Origin: an uncultured Actinobacillus sp.
GTDB lineage: Bacteria; Pseudomonadota; Gammaproteobacteria; Enterobacterales; Pasteurellaceae
Assembly (NCBI RefSeq): GCF_945915845.1
Contig: NZ_CAMEFX010000012.1
Coordinates: forward strand, 1-49,613
Reading direction: 5' to 3'
Length of the DNA stretch: 49,613 nucleotides
Below are positions 8,689 to 16,358 of the stretch, piece after piece; the stretch's first letter is position 1; each line of letters starts with the position of its first letter. The translations under genes were made by a program, and so were the position numbers. Below the pieces are notes generated by a model. That model did not search any database and had not been told where the DNA came from. It saw nothing but the letters and a program-made list of their open reading frames with translations.

Positions 8689-11600
8689 GGAATAATGCCC
8701 CCAACGCCTGAATTAAACGCACATCCGGACGGTCAAAATAAACCCCGTTTTCTGCCTGACCATTCATCCCTCGAATAAAGGTATAAATCACACCACCAAA
8801 ATGGGTTTCATAATCATAATCCGGATCCCGTAATTGCAAATAATGATGTAACGCCAAGGTGTAAAACAAATATTGCAAATCATAATGCTGTAGTTTCATC
8901 GTCTGCGCCAAGGCTTTGGACTGATAATTTTCTATCTGTTCACCAAGATGATTGGTTTTATAATCCAGCAGATAATATTTACCCTGATGGCGGAAGACCA
9001 AATCCACAAAACCTCGTAGCATACCTTGAATCTCATCAAACAGATAAGGTTGTTCAAATAAAGGATGAAATTCGCGCAAGGCATGATTAAAGGCTTTCAC
9101 ATCAAAAGTGCGGTGAAATTTTAAGAAGAATTGCCATTCTTTTAAACAATCCTGTGGCGATAAATCTCCCAGACAAAAACCTAACCCTAAAGGTGCATTC
9201 AATACTTGTTGCAACCAATTTTTTAGTGGCTCTTGCCAACTTTCATCTAGCTGTAAAGCGTGACAAATTTGCACCGCACTTTCATCAGAAACCCCTTGGC
9301 GAAAATCGTTTTTCTCAAAAAAGCCATGTATCATGACCCCAAACTTCGCCCCTGCAGGAAAATGAAAAGGGGTACGTTCTACCGGGAAGTCTTGCCAATG
9401 CAACGAAGAACATAATTCAGCATCCGTTATTATCGCACTATCACGGTCATAATCTCGAGCCTCATCAATAAATCCCGAGTTCGCAGTCGCTTGTTCACGC
9501 AAACGATAAAGCTGACGTTCATGCATTTGAGTAAGCCCCGAAAAGCTGGTCATTCCCCAATTTTGTTCAATCTGCCCTGAAAATTCAGCGGCAAAATAAG
9601 TTGGTTGTTGATTTGAATCGCCCCATTTATTTTCGCTATTCTCCACGTTGAACTCGGCAAGTTGACAATAGGCATCGCCCAAACGCGCTTTTAGTTCATC
9701 AACTAATGCGCATCCTTTTTGTTTTCCCCCAATTTTTTTCAAGGTTCCAATTTGCCCTTGGGTTAAGCTATAAAGCAAAGGATTCCAACGATCATCAAAT
9801 TCCGTTGGCACCACAAAAGAAAGCTGATATTTTGCACGCGTTAATGCCACATAAAGTAAGCGCATCTCCTCCGCAAATTCTTCTTTATCCGCTTCAACAC
9901 CATGCTCACCGTCTAAATCCCAATATTTATCCCCCTGTTCATTATGATAGGTGGTCACTTCTCGGGCATGATCTTTGCCGTTATAGCCTAAAAAAGGTAG
10001 CCACACCAAACCATATTCCAATCCTTTAGATTTATGGACAGTGACAATCTTCACTAATTTCTGTTCCGATTCTAACCGCACTTGCGTGCCATCAATCTCA
10101 TCATCAATATTCGCCCCTTTAATTTGACGCTCGAACCAACGCAATAAGGCACTTTCACTTTCTTGTAACGCCGCGGCTTGCTGTAATAATTCCGCCAAAT
10201 GAAGTACGTCCGTTAAACGGCGCTCCCCTTTTGGTAAAGCAAGCATTTTCTCAGGCAAGTTTTGTTTTTCTAGCGCACTATCTTGCGCTAATAAACATTG
10301 ATAAATCATCGGCAATACGCCTTGACGTTGCCATAATTGGTGATAATAGTCAAAACGGCTCACCCATTGTTCTAACAAAGCCTCAGACTGTTTTACTTGC
10401 TGAATTTCTGCTGCGGTTAAAGCAAATAAACCCGTTGAAATCGCATTTAAAATATAACGTTCATTGGTAGGATACAAACAAGCGGTTAAAACGATGGCTA
10501 ACTCTCGGGCTTCGGTAGTATCAAACACATTGCTTCTGTCTGATAAATAAACCGAAGCAATCCCCTTTTTACGCAAAGCATTTTGTATTTTTTCCGCTTG
10601 CGCCCCTTTACGCACCAATACAGCAATATCATCACTTTGTACCGCACGAACCTCTTCATCTTTCACAAAAACAGCCTGATTTTTCTCCGCACTTTGCAAC
10701 CAATGCAAAATACTATTAGCACAACATTCCGCCATGTCATCGATGGTGACATTTTCTTCTCGATTAATGTAGAACTGTAAAGGCGCTTGTACCTTGCCAT
10801 TGAGTTCAAAGCGCGGTTGATTTCGCCCGGCTTCTACGGTTTCAAATTGAATTTTTTCATTAATAAATGCCTGATCAAAATCTAATAATTGATTAATCGC
10901 ATGAATTAACTCAGGGGTTGAACGATAATTTTTATTGAGGGTAAAGCGTTGTTCTTTCGCATCTTCAGCGGCTTTTAAGTAAGTAAAAATATCTGCACCA
11001 CGGAATTGATAAATCGCTTGTTTTGGATCCCCGATCATCATAAAGCCGCAATCAGGCTGATTCACATAAATCCTTGAGAAAATTTGATATTGTTCTTCGT
11101 CTGTATCTTGGAATTCATCAATCATAGCAAAAGGATATTGCTGGCGAATAAATTCTGCTAATTGCTCTCCATGAACGGCATGTAAGGCTTCATTTAGCAA
11201 GCGCAATAGGTCATTAAAGCCTTTCTCGGGGTGATTTTGTTTATATTCAATTAAGCGTCGATTAAGTTCTCTTACGCAATGATATAAAAGTACATTTTGA
11301 TATAGTAAGTCTTGCTCTGAAACTTCAGATACAAGTGCTTTTTGTTCATCTAACCAATGAAAAAAACTATGTTGGAAAGGTTCATTGCCTTTTTTAAACG
11401 AACCATTCAGATAACTTTGTGTAAAAAACCATAAGGCGTCTGGTGGCATATTTAATTGAAGATCATTCACCCAATTTTCAATTTGAGCTACTCGGCTTTC
11501 ATAAAATTCTTTCCTGAACTTACCCCCGTTTAATCCCATTGCGTTCCCTTTTTCAAACTCATTGAGAAATAATGGGGAAAATTCAGGAAAATTGACTTGC

Positions 11601-12394
11601 CATTGTTCTTTCAGTGCTTGCAGAAACGAGGCTAATTTTTCTTGATTGGAGGCTATATTCGTTTCCAAAAATTCTGTTAACGAAATATTGAGTAAATGCG
11701 GTTGATTTTGGTCAACTTTTAAATTTTTTCCAGTTAAATAAGACTGCACTCGCGCTAATAAATTTGCAGGCGATTGAAGATGTTTGGCTATAAATTGTGT
11801 TACAAGTAAAGACCGGGAATAAAAATACTCACGCCAAAATTCATTCGTCAACTTAGTCAATAATGATTTTTCATCTTTTACTAACTCAAGATTGAAATGA
11901 ATCCCCGAATTCACCGCGTATTGCATCAACATACGGCGACAAAAACCGTGAATGGTATAAATTGCCGCCAGATCCATATTTTGTTCCGCGAATTGTAGGC
12001 GTTGAATCGTCTCTTTTAAATCTAACTTGTCTAAATACACGGATGTTTCTTGTTCATTTTGGGCGAGCAAAAAAGCATTATCGGTATGACGGAAAATGGC
12101 TAAATCTCGATTTTCTTGATAAGCGATAAACTGAGCCTTGGCTTGTTGAATTCGCTGACGAATACGCGCTTTCAATTCTTGTGTTGAGGCATCCGTAAAA
12201 GTCACCACAAGAATTTCATCCACCGTTAATGGGCGAGAAAAATTATTTTCCCCTACGCCAATCAATAGACGAAGGTATAAAGACGCCATGGTAAAGGTTT
12301 TCCCTGTTCCTGCTGACGCTTCGATTAATGTCGTTGATGTTAACGGGGTTGAAATCGCTGAAAGTGCGGTAGTTTTTACCTGTGTTTTTGACAT
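8681..12394 (-). CDS. recB: Exodeoxyribonuclease V beta subunit
   Basis: 3'-5' helicase and nuclease subunit of RecBCD, 1237 residues, a little longer than the E. coli protein. UvrD-like motifs are in order: Walker A EASAGTGKTF (25-34), VVTFTDAST, AMIDEFQDTD (motif II), MIGDPKQAIYQFRGAD (motif III), LNKNYRSTPELI (motif IV), VTVHKSKGLEY (motif V) and LLYVALTRAKYQL (motif VI). The C-terminal nuclease domain carries the metal-binding GFVDLVF and LLDYKTNHLG elements. It is followed by overlapping recD and lies 33 bp behind ychN on the same strand. Several Hin-type uptake signals and one Apl-type core (10478-10486) occur within the gene. Confidence 0.98.
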   Translation of the reverse strand: MSKTQVKTTALSAISTPLTSTTLIEASAGTGKTFTMASLYLRLLIGVGENNFSRPLTVDEILVVTFTDASTQELKARIRQRIQQAKAQFIAYQENRDLAIFRHTDNAFLLAQNEQETSVYLDKLDLKETIQRLQFAEQNMDLAAIYTIHGFCRRMLMQYAVNSGIHFNLELVKDEKSLLTKLTNEFWREYFYSRSLLVTQFIAKHLQSPANLLARVQSYLTGKNLKVDQNQPHLLNISLTEFLETNIASNQEKLASFLQALKEQWQVNFPEFSPLFLNEFEKGNAMGLNGGKFRKEFYESRVAQIENWVNDLQLNMPPDALWFFTQSYLNGSFKKGNEPFQHSFFHWLDEQKALVSEVSEQDLLYQNVLLYHCVRELNRRLIEYKQNHPEKGFNDLLRLLNEALHAVHGEQLAEFIRQQYPFAMIDEFQDTDEEQYQIFSRIYVNQPDCGFMMIGDPKQAIYQFRGADIFTYLKAAEDAKEQRFTLNKNYRSTPELIHAINQLLDFDQAFINEKIQFETVEAGRNQPRFELNGKVQAPLQFYINREENVTIDDMAECCANSILHWLQSAEKNQAVFVKDEEVRAVQSDDIAVLVRKGAQAEKIQNALRKKGIASVYLSDRSNVFDTTEARELAIVLTACLYPTNERYILNAISTGLFALTAAEIQQVKQSEALLEQWVSRFDYYHQLWQRQGVLPMIYQCLLAQDSALEKQNLPEKMLALPKGERRLTDVLHLAELLQQAAALQESESALLRWFERQIKGANIDDEIDGTQVRLESEQKLVKIVTVHKSKGLEYGLVWLPFLGYNGKDHAREVTTYHNEQGDKYWDLDGEHGVEADKEEFAEEMRLLYVALTRAKYQLSFVVPTEFDDRWNPLLYSLTQGQIGTLKKIGGKQKGCALVDELKARLGDAYCQLAEFNVENSENKWGDSNQQPTYFAAEFSGQIEQNWGMTSFSGLTQMHERQLYRLREQATANSGFIDEARDYDRDSAIITDAELCSSLHWQDFPVERTPFHFPAGAKFGVMIHGFFEKNDFRQGVSDESAVQICHALQLDESWQEPLKNWLQQVLNAPLGLGFCLGDLSPQDCLKEWQFFLKFHRTFDVKAFNHALREFHPLFEQPYLFDEIQGMLRGFVDLVFRHQGKYYLLDYKTNHLGEQIENYQSKALAQTMKLQHYDLQYLFYTLALHHYLQLRDPDYDYETHFGGVIYTFIRGMNGQAENGVYFDRPDVRLIQALGALFHA

Positions 12395-12427
12395 AATTTA
12401 ATTAAAAAAGACGTTTAAAAAGACGAA

Positions 12428-12784
12428 TTAGAAATTAATCACTTTATCTGCCCATAATGTCCACGCAGAAACATCATCTAAAGTACCGACACTTACACCT
12501 TGCACTAAAGGCAAATGAGTAATGCCGCGAGCTTTGGTACAACTAGTACAGAGTTTAGCTTCTGCCCCTAGACCGGTGAGAATTTCTAAAATTTGTTGGA
12601 CATTGTAGCCATCATTAGGCTGTTGCCCTGCAAGACCGGCTAATACCGCATCGGAAAAAAAGAAGGCTTTTAGTTCTACTTCGTTACTATGCTCTTCTAA
12701 AAGATTAACGGCATAGCGTAAACCATTAAAGGTTTTTTCCGTGCCGTATGGTGATTCATTAAAAATAAACAGTAATTTTTGCAT
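12428..12784 (-). CDS. ychN: DsrE-family protein YchN
   Basis: Small soluble protein of 118 residues in the DsrE/DsrF/TusD-like fold family, resembling E. coli YchN from memory (FFFSDAVLAGLAGQQPN, GYNVQQILEILTGLG, LCTSCTKARGI). YchN forms a homohexamer with a conserved cysteine pair, seen here in CTSC, and its physiological role is undefined; sulfur relay is a guess from the fold. GGAGGTC lies just upstream of the ATG. It precedes recB on the same strand. Confidence 0.9.
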   Translation of the reverse strand: MQKLLFIFNESPYGTEKTFNGLRYAVNLLEEHSNEVELKAFFFSDAVLAGLAGQQPNDGYNVQQILEILTGLGAEAKLCTSCTKARGITHLPLVQGVSVGTLDDVSAWTLWADKVINF

Positions 12785-12805
12785 GTTGACCTCCTAACAT
12801 AACAG

Positions 12806-12829
12806 AATAGGGACAATCTCGTCCCTATT
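12806..12829. terminator. Perfect 9-bp stem between permease and ychN
   Basis: AATAGGGAC and GTCCCTATT form a perfect stem with a six-base loop. The T run follows on the plus strand rather than the minus strand, so for the minus-strand permease it is a hairpin without a good U tract; it may only attenuate or protect. Confidence 0.45.
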
Positions 12830-12836
12830 TTTTGAA

Positions 12837-14147
12837 TTATCCCACCCAGACAAATTTAATTAAGAATAGGATGGAAACCACCCAAACAGGCGCATTCACT
12901 TCTCGAATTCGACTGGTACAAGCTTTCATGACACAATAACTGATAAACCCAAAGGCGATCCCTTCTGTAATGGAATAGGTAAATGGCATCATCGCTGCGG
13001 TAATAAAGGCGGGTGTTGCTTCTGTTAAATCATCCCATTGCACTTTAATTAAACTTGATGCCATAAGAATACCGACATACACCAACGCTCCTGCTGTGGC
13101 GTAAGCCGGCACTAAACCGGCTAATGGTGAGAAGAAAATGGTTAACAAGAATAACAAACCAACCACAACGGCTACTAAGCCTGTACGTCCCCCCACTGAC
13201 ACACCGGAACCGCTTTCCACATAAGTGGAAATCGCAGAAGTCCCAATATAGGAACCGACAACGGCACTCGTACTGTCTACAAATAACGCCTGACGCATAT
13301 TTGGGAAACGACCTTTTTCATCGGTAATCCCTGCTTTTTCGGTCACGCCTAATAGCGTGCCTGATGAGTCAAAAAGGTTCACTAATAAGAACGAGAAAAT
13401 AATGCCTAATAATGCCGTATCTAATGCACCGGCGATATCGACTTTCCCCACAACCGCATCAAGGCTCGGCGGCATAGAGATAAAACCATTAAATTGAACA
13501 GCAGGATCCACTACTAAAGCTAACCCCGTAACCACAACAATCGACACTAAAACGCCTGAATAAATATTGCGCGCAGCTAAAATGGTAATAATAAAAAAGC
13601 CTAAAATCCCTAATAGCACTTTCGGATCATGTAAATCCCCTAATGCGACTAAAGTGGCAGGATTCGCGACAACTACGCCCATATTTTTAAAGCCGATAAG
13701 CGCAATAAAAAAGCCGATTCCGGCACCAATCCCCACGCGTAACCCCAAAGGAATAGAGGCCATTAACCAATAGCGAATTTGAAACAACGTTAAGAGGAAT
13801 AACCCCACTGAGCCCCAAAAAATTGCGCCCATCCCCACTTGCCAAGAATAGCCAAGTTTATTTACCACAACATAAGCAAAAAAGGCGTTCAACCCCATAG
13901 CAGGTGCTAAAGCAATGGGTAAATTGCTAAACAACCCCATTGCCATAGTGCCAAAACCGGCAATTAGACAAGTCGTCACAAAAACCACTTGTTTATCCAT
14001 CCCGGCATCACCAAGAATAGATGGGTTAACAAATACAATATAAACCATGGTAAAGAAAGTCGTAATCCCAGCCACGATTTCAGTTTTCGTGTTGGTTCGA
14101 TTTTCTGCGAATTTAAAAAAACGAGATAAGAATGATTGAGATGCCAT
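12837..14147 (-). CDS. NCS2-family purine permease (adenine/hypoxanthine type)
   Basis: Inner-membrane nucleobase:proton symporter of the AzgA-like NCS2 branch, 436 residues with about 13 hydrophobic segments. Conserved blocks include TEIVAGITTFFTMVYIVFVN, ALAPAMGLNAFF, the FSFLLVNLFDSSGTLLGVT segment of TM8, YIGTSAISTYVESGSG and SITEGIAFGFISYC. It closely resembles E. coli PurP/AdeP and YieG adenine permeases and the GhxP/GhxQ group, so adenine or hypoxanthine/guanine is likely; the exact base cannot be decided here. No purine riboswitch was recognised upstream. Confidence 0.9.
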   Translation of the reverse strand: MASQSFLSRFFKFAENRTNTKTEIVAGITTFFTMVYIVFVNPSILGDAGMDKQVVFVTTCLIAGFGTMAMGLFSNLPIALAPAMGLNAFFAYVVVNKLGYSWQVGMGAIFWGSVGLFLLTLFQIRYWLMASIPLGLRVGIGAGIGFFIALIGFKNMGVVVANPATLVALGDLHDPKVLLGILGFFIITILAARNIYSGVLVSIVVVTGLALVVDPAVQFNGFISMPPSLDAVVGKVDIAGALDTALLGIIFSFLLVNLFDSSGTLLGVTEKAGITDEKGRFPNMRQALFVDSTSAVVGSYIGTSAISTYVESGSGVSVGGRTGLVAVVVGLLFLLTIFFSPLAGLVPAYATAGALVYVGILMASSLIKVQWDDLTEATPAFITAAMMPFTYSITEGIAFGFISYCVMKACTSRIREVNAPVWVVSILFLIKFVWVG

Positions 14148-14312
14148 GTAAAAGTTCCTCTGATTAAAAGCTTAAGGATTTTATCAAATCGAAGAAAGAA
14201 CTGCTAATTTTTTACATCAAAATACAACAGAATTCTGTGCCATTTTTCTGACAGCATAACAAAGTGAAGAGGTCAATTTGGGGCAAATGTGATTTGTTCC
14301 TAGGCAAAAAAT

Positions 14313-14334
14313 AAGGGCGAGATACCTCGCCCTT
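14313..14334. terminator. Strong bidirectional-looking hairpin upstream of permease
   Basis: AAGGGCGA and TCGCCCTT form an 8-bp G/C-rich stem with a six-base loop, preceded by an A-rich run. It separates the permease promoter side from the toxin-antitoxin remnant. The remaining bases 14148-14312 and 14335-14423 show no gene. Confidence 0.6.
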
Positions 14335-14423
14335 AACTGGATACTTGACGGGAAAAGTTGCTCGGGTAGGTTGCTCATAATTTGTGATATGTATAATTGA
14401 TTGTCAGCAATGAATTTTACTTG

Positions 14424-14585
14424 CTAGAACAAGTTCCAACAATACAACAGCTCCAATCGGTTCTTTGGAATATGCGAATTTTCAACCACTTTGTCGAGTT
14501 TTTTACGCAACTGTGTTTTAATTGCGGTATCGCGTTTATTCAACTCTTTGACAAAATCATCGTGAACTTTAATTGAATACGTCAT
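14424..14585 (-). pseudogene. RelE/YafQ-like toxin, 3'-truncated
   Basis: Starting at ATG 14585 the frame encodes 53 residues (MTYSIKVHDDFVKELNKRDT then AIKTQLRKKLDKVVENSHIP, KNRLELLYCWNLF, stop). The N-terminal half is that of a RelE/ParE-superfamily mRNA interferase: beta strand, then two charged helices. Full-length relatives are about 90 residues and continue with beta strands carrying the basic and aromatic catalytic residues. Here the reading frame departs from the family after IPKNRLE and stops, and I could not find the missing C-terminal half downstream. It begins 8 bp after the RelB-like antitoxin gene, the normal order. The toxin is therefore probably inactive. Confidence 0.7.
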
Positions 14586-14593
14586 ATAACAAC

Positions 14594-14842
14594 CTATGAG
14601 AATAATTCATCAAGGGTTGTGTTTTTGATTTTTTCAGGTTCATTTAAACGCTGTTTTATCAACGCATATAAATCCGCGTCTTCATCAGATACGATAATTT
14701 GCTTGATTGGCATTTTACCTGTTTCCGCTACATACGCTAAGAATGCTCGTATGGCATCTGACGGGCTGATCCCCAAGTTATCAAAAGCCTTAAATGCTTG
14801 TTGTTTTACCATATCATCAATACGGATATTTAAGTTTGACAT
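14594..14842 (-). CDS. RelB/DinJ-family antitoxin
   Basis: An 82-residue ribbon-helix-helix antitoxin. The N-terminal SNLNIRIDDMVKQQAFKAF and ISPSDAIRAFLAYVAETGKM are the RelB/DinJ DNA-binding and dimerisation segment. The acidic C-terminal tail would wrap the toxin. GGGGG five bases upstream supports the ATG at 14842. Such antitoxins repress their own promoter, and direct TTTTACA repeats lie within the candidate promoter at 14861-14890. The partner toxin gene just downstream is truncated, so this is an orphaned antitoxin. Confidence 0.9.
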   Translation of the reverse strand: MSNLNIRIDDMVKQQAFKAFDNLGISPSDAIRAFLAYVAETGKMPIKQIIVSDEDADLYALIKQRLNEPEKIKNTTLDELFS

Positions 14843-14860
14843 TGTTTCCCCCTATGTTTA

Positions 14861-14890
14861 AGTATAGTGTAAAACAAATGTAAAACACAA
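14861..14890 (-). promoter_or_regulatory. Candidate promoter/operator of relB-like gene
   Basis: On the minus strand TTGTGT, an 18-base spacer and TATACT precede the antitoxin by about 20 bases. Two TTTTACA elements in the spacer region could be antitoxin-binding half sites. The box matches are read by eye. Confidence 0.4.
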
Positions 14891-14899
14891 ACAAGCGGT
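14891..14899 (+). other. Apl-type DNA uptake signal core ACAAGCGGT
   Basis: ACAAGCGGT followed by TATTTTTTT, the T-rich extension expected of an uptake signal. This is the dialect of the Actinobacillus pleuropneumoniae subclade, unlike the AAGTGCGGT that predominates in the window. Confidence 0.6.
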
Positions 14900-15013
14900 T
14901 ATTTTTTTACCGTTTAGGCAGCCACTTTAGAGTGGAAGATAGATTCAAAGGTATTTTAAGCACTTTACAATATTTCCTGGCAGATCCCCTCCTCCAATTG
15001 CAAACCCACTTAA

Positions 15014-15145
15014 TTTACAAGCAATCTGGTTTGTAGTGATCACTACACCAAGCTTATTCACGCTATTTATCAGGAATGTGAAAATGATAAAAGTGGTTTA
15101 GACAAGAAAGCGGCTGATATTTGCGTTGATAAATTTATGAAGTGA
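15014..15145 (+). pseudogene. Fragment of an unrecognised small ORF
   Basis: A 43-codon open frame without a start (preceded directly by TAA) reads FTSNLVCSDHYTKLIHAIYQ, then ECENDKSGLDKKAADICVDK and FMK before a stop. Spaced cysteines and a coherent helical pattern look like the C-terminal end of a small exported protein, but I do not recognise the family. It is the only gene-like content of the 356-bp stretch 14843-15198 besides promoter and uptake signals. It could be chance. Confidence 0.3.
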
Positions 15146-15186
15146 TTTCATTCGTTTTAATTAAAGTAAGAAATCCATAATATTTG

Positions 15187-15195
15187 ACCGCTTGT
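15187..15195 (-). other. Apl-type DNA uptake signal just past the viperin gene
   Basis: The minus strand reads ACAAGCGGTCAAATATT, a close match to the extended Apl-type uptake sequence (core ACAAGCGGTC plus AAAT). It lies 3 bp after the viperin-like stop codon. Confidence 0.65.
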
Positions 15196-15198
15196 CTA

Positions 15199-16050
15199 TT
15201 ATACCTTTTTATATCTAGCATTAAATTTTGCTATATCAAAGGAAATTTCTTTTAACGCTTCTACTACTCCTACATCTAATATTGATTGGCTATATTTATA
15301 ACCCAAGTTATTTGGTTCATTTTGAAAGAACCGCCCTAAAGGATCAATCATTAAATATGAATGTACCATTTCATCATTATTTTCCGAACTAATTATCGAA
15401 TGAAAAGATTTATGGGTTTCTAAAAACATGGAAAACTCTTCGTTTGTTATATCCAGTTTTCTATTAATAATAGGTAATACTTTAAAAACTTTCCATTTTT
15501 GAGGAGATATGGATGCAATAAATTCACTCATATTCTCATGAGAATTAAACTTATTCACAACTGTATTAATCTTTATTACTATATTTGGATTTAAACTTCT
15601 TATCATATTAATATTATTAATGGTTTTCTCAATACTTATAGGCTCTTTAGATGTTGTTCTGCCTATTGCTATATTAGTTGGATCTTTTATAGAATCTATA
15701 CTAAATCCAATAATATCAAAATTATTAGCTATAATTTTGTTTAGATTATAGTCCAATAAACTTCCATTAGTTATAGTAGATAATTTAATATCTCTCTTTT
15801 TTGCTTCTGCAATAATATTAATTATTGCATCACGATATAAAAATATTTCTCCACCAACTAAATTTAATCTAATAGAATCAAAGCCCTTAAATCTATTTGA
15901 TAACAATAATATCTGATCTAACAAATTAGACACTTGTAAAGAATTATGAAATAACTCTTTTTTACAAGGTTTATCCCACTTAGCAAAGCAATATTGACAT
16001 TTAAAATTACAAGCTTCTGTAATATGCCAGTTAATAACTAACTCTTTCAT
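15199..16050 (-). CDS. Prokaryotic viperin-like radical SAM enzyme (pVip)
   Basis: A 283-residue radical SAM protein. The cluster-binding motif is C14-x3-C18-x2-C21 in TEACNFKCQYCFAKW, with GGE at 66-68, ITNGS at 93-97, FSIDS at 116-120 and IGR at 129-131. The C-terminal half carries the viperin-specific blocks: INTVVNKFN (161-169), SPQKWKVFKVLPI (182-194), TNEEFSMFLETHK (202-214), YLMIDPLGRFFQN (232-244) and SILDVGVVEA (256-265). From memory each has a direct counterpart in human viperin (INSVINRFN, SPVRWKVFQCLLI, SNEEFETFLERHK, YLILDEYMRFLN, SILDVGVEEA). The vertebrate amphipathic membrane helix is absent. Viperins dehydrate a nucleoside triphosphate to the 3'-deoxy-3',4'-didehydro form, which terminates viral RNA synthesis; the base used here is unknown. 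GGAGAG overlapping the upstream small gene suggests translational coupling. No nucleotide kinase gene adjoins it. Confidence 0.93.
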   Translation of the reverse strand: MKELVINWHITEACNFKCQYCFAKWDKPCKKELFHNSLQVSNLLDQILLLSNRFKGFDSIRLNLVGGEIFLYRDAIINIIAEAKKRDIKLSTITNGSLLDYNLNKIIANNFDIIGFSIDSIKDPTNIAIGRTTSKEPISIEKTINNINMIRSLNPNIVIKINTVVNKFNSHENMSEFIASISPQKWKVFKVLPIINRKLDITNEEFSMFLETHKSFHSIISSENNDEMVHSYLMIDPLGRFFQNEPNNLGYKYSQSILDVGVVEALKEISFDIAKFNARYKKV

Positions 16051-16052
16051 CC

Positions 16053-16280
16053 CTACTCTCCAAACTGACGCTCAACCACAAATCCTATTCTTTTTAAATT
16101 GCTTTTCAACTTCATATAAGCTCTCTTATCGCTGGGGCTAACTGAAAGAAAAATGCGCTGTAATCTATCAGGAGACCACAGTTCACTATGTTTCGATCTC
16201 CGATGAAACAACCATCCTACTTTAACTAGCTCTTTGATTAGTTGGTTTATATCCTTGTTCGAGCTGTATTTTGCACACAT
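16053..16280 (-). CDS. Small HicA-like protein in operon with viperin
   Basis: A 75-residue basic protein. The order helix (INQLIKELVKVGW), a strand with a central His (HRRSKHSELW, H31), a basic strand pair (RIFLSVSPSD) and a C-terminal helix (MKLKSNLKRIGF) resembles the dsRBD-like HicA mRNA-interferase fold, whose catalytic His sits at the equivalent GSHH/SKH position. No HicB-like antitoxin is encoded beside it, and the match is by pattern only. The ATG at 16280 has GGAGAAA six bases upstream. It ends 2 bp before the viperin start, so the two form one transcript. It could be a toxin-type effector, an RNA-binding regulator or an accessory of the antiviral enzyme. Confidence 0.75.
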   Translation of the reverse strand: MCAKYSSNKDINQLIKELVKVGWLFHRRSKHSELWSPDRLQRIFLSVSPSDKRAYMKLKSNLKRIGFVVERQFGE

Positions 16281-16320
16281 AATTTTTCTCCGATTGTTGA
16301 ATTTTTTCTATAAGACCCCA

Positions 16321-16339
16321 TATAGATGACCTATCTATA
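16321..16339. promoter_or_regulatory. Inverted repeat in the divergent promoter region
   Basis: TATAGAT and ATCTATA form a perfect 7-bp inverted repeat around GACCT, in the middle of the 78-bp spacer between the Sel1-repeat gene and the HicA-like/viperin operon. TATACT (16336-16341), overlapping its right arm, could be a -10 box for the Sel1-repeat gene. This is a plausible operator controlling both directions. Confidence 0.5.
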
Positions 16340-16358
16340 CTTTTTATAGGATAACAAT

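Noticed and set aside
14148-14312. Purine riboswitch or PurR box upstream of the permease
   Set aside because: I could find no purine aptamer core and no convincing PurR palindrome by eye.
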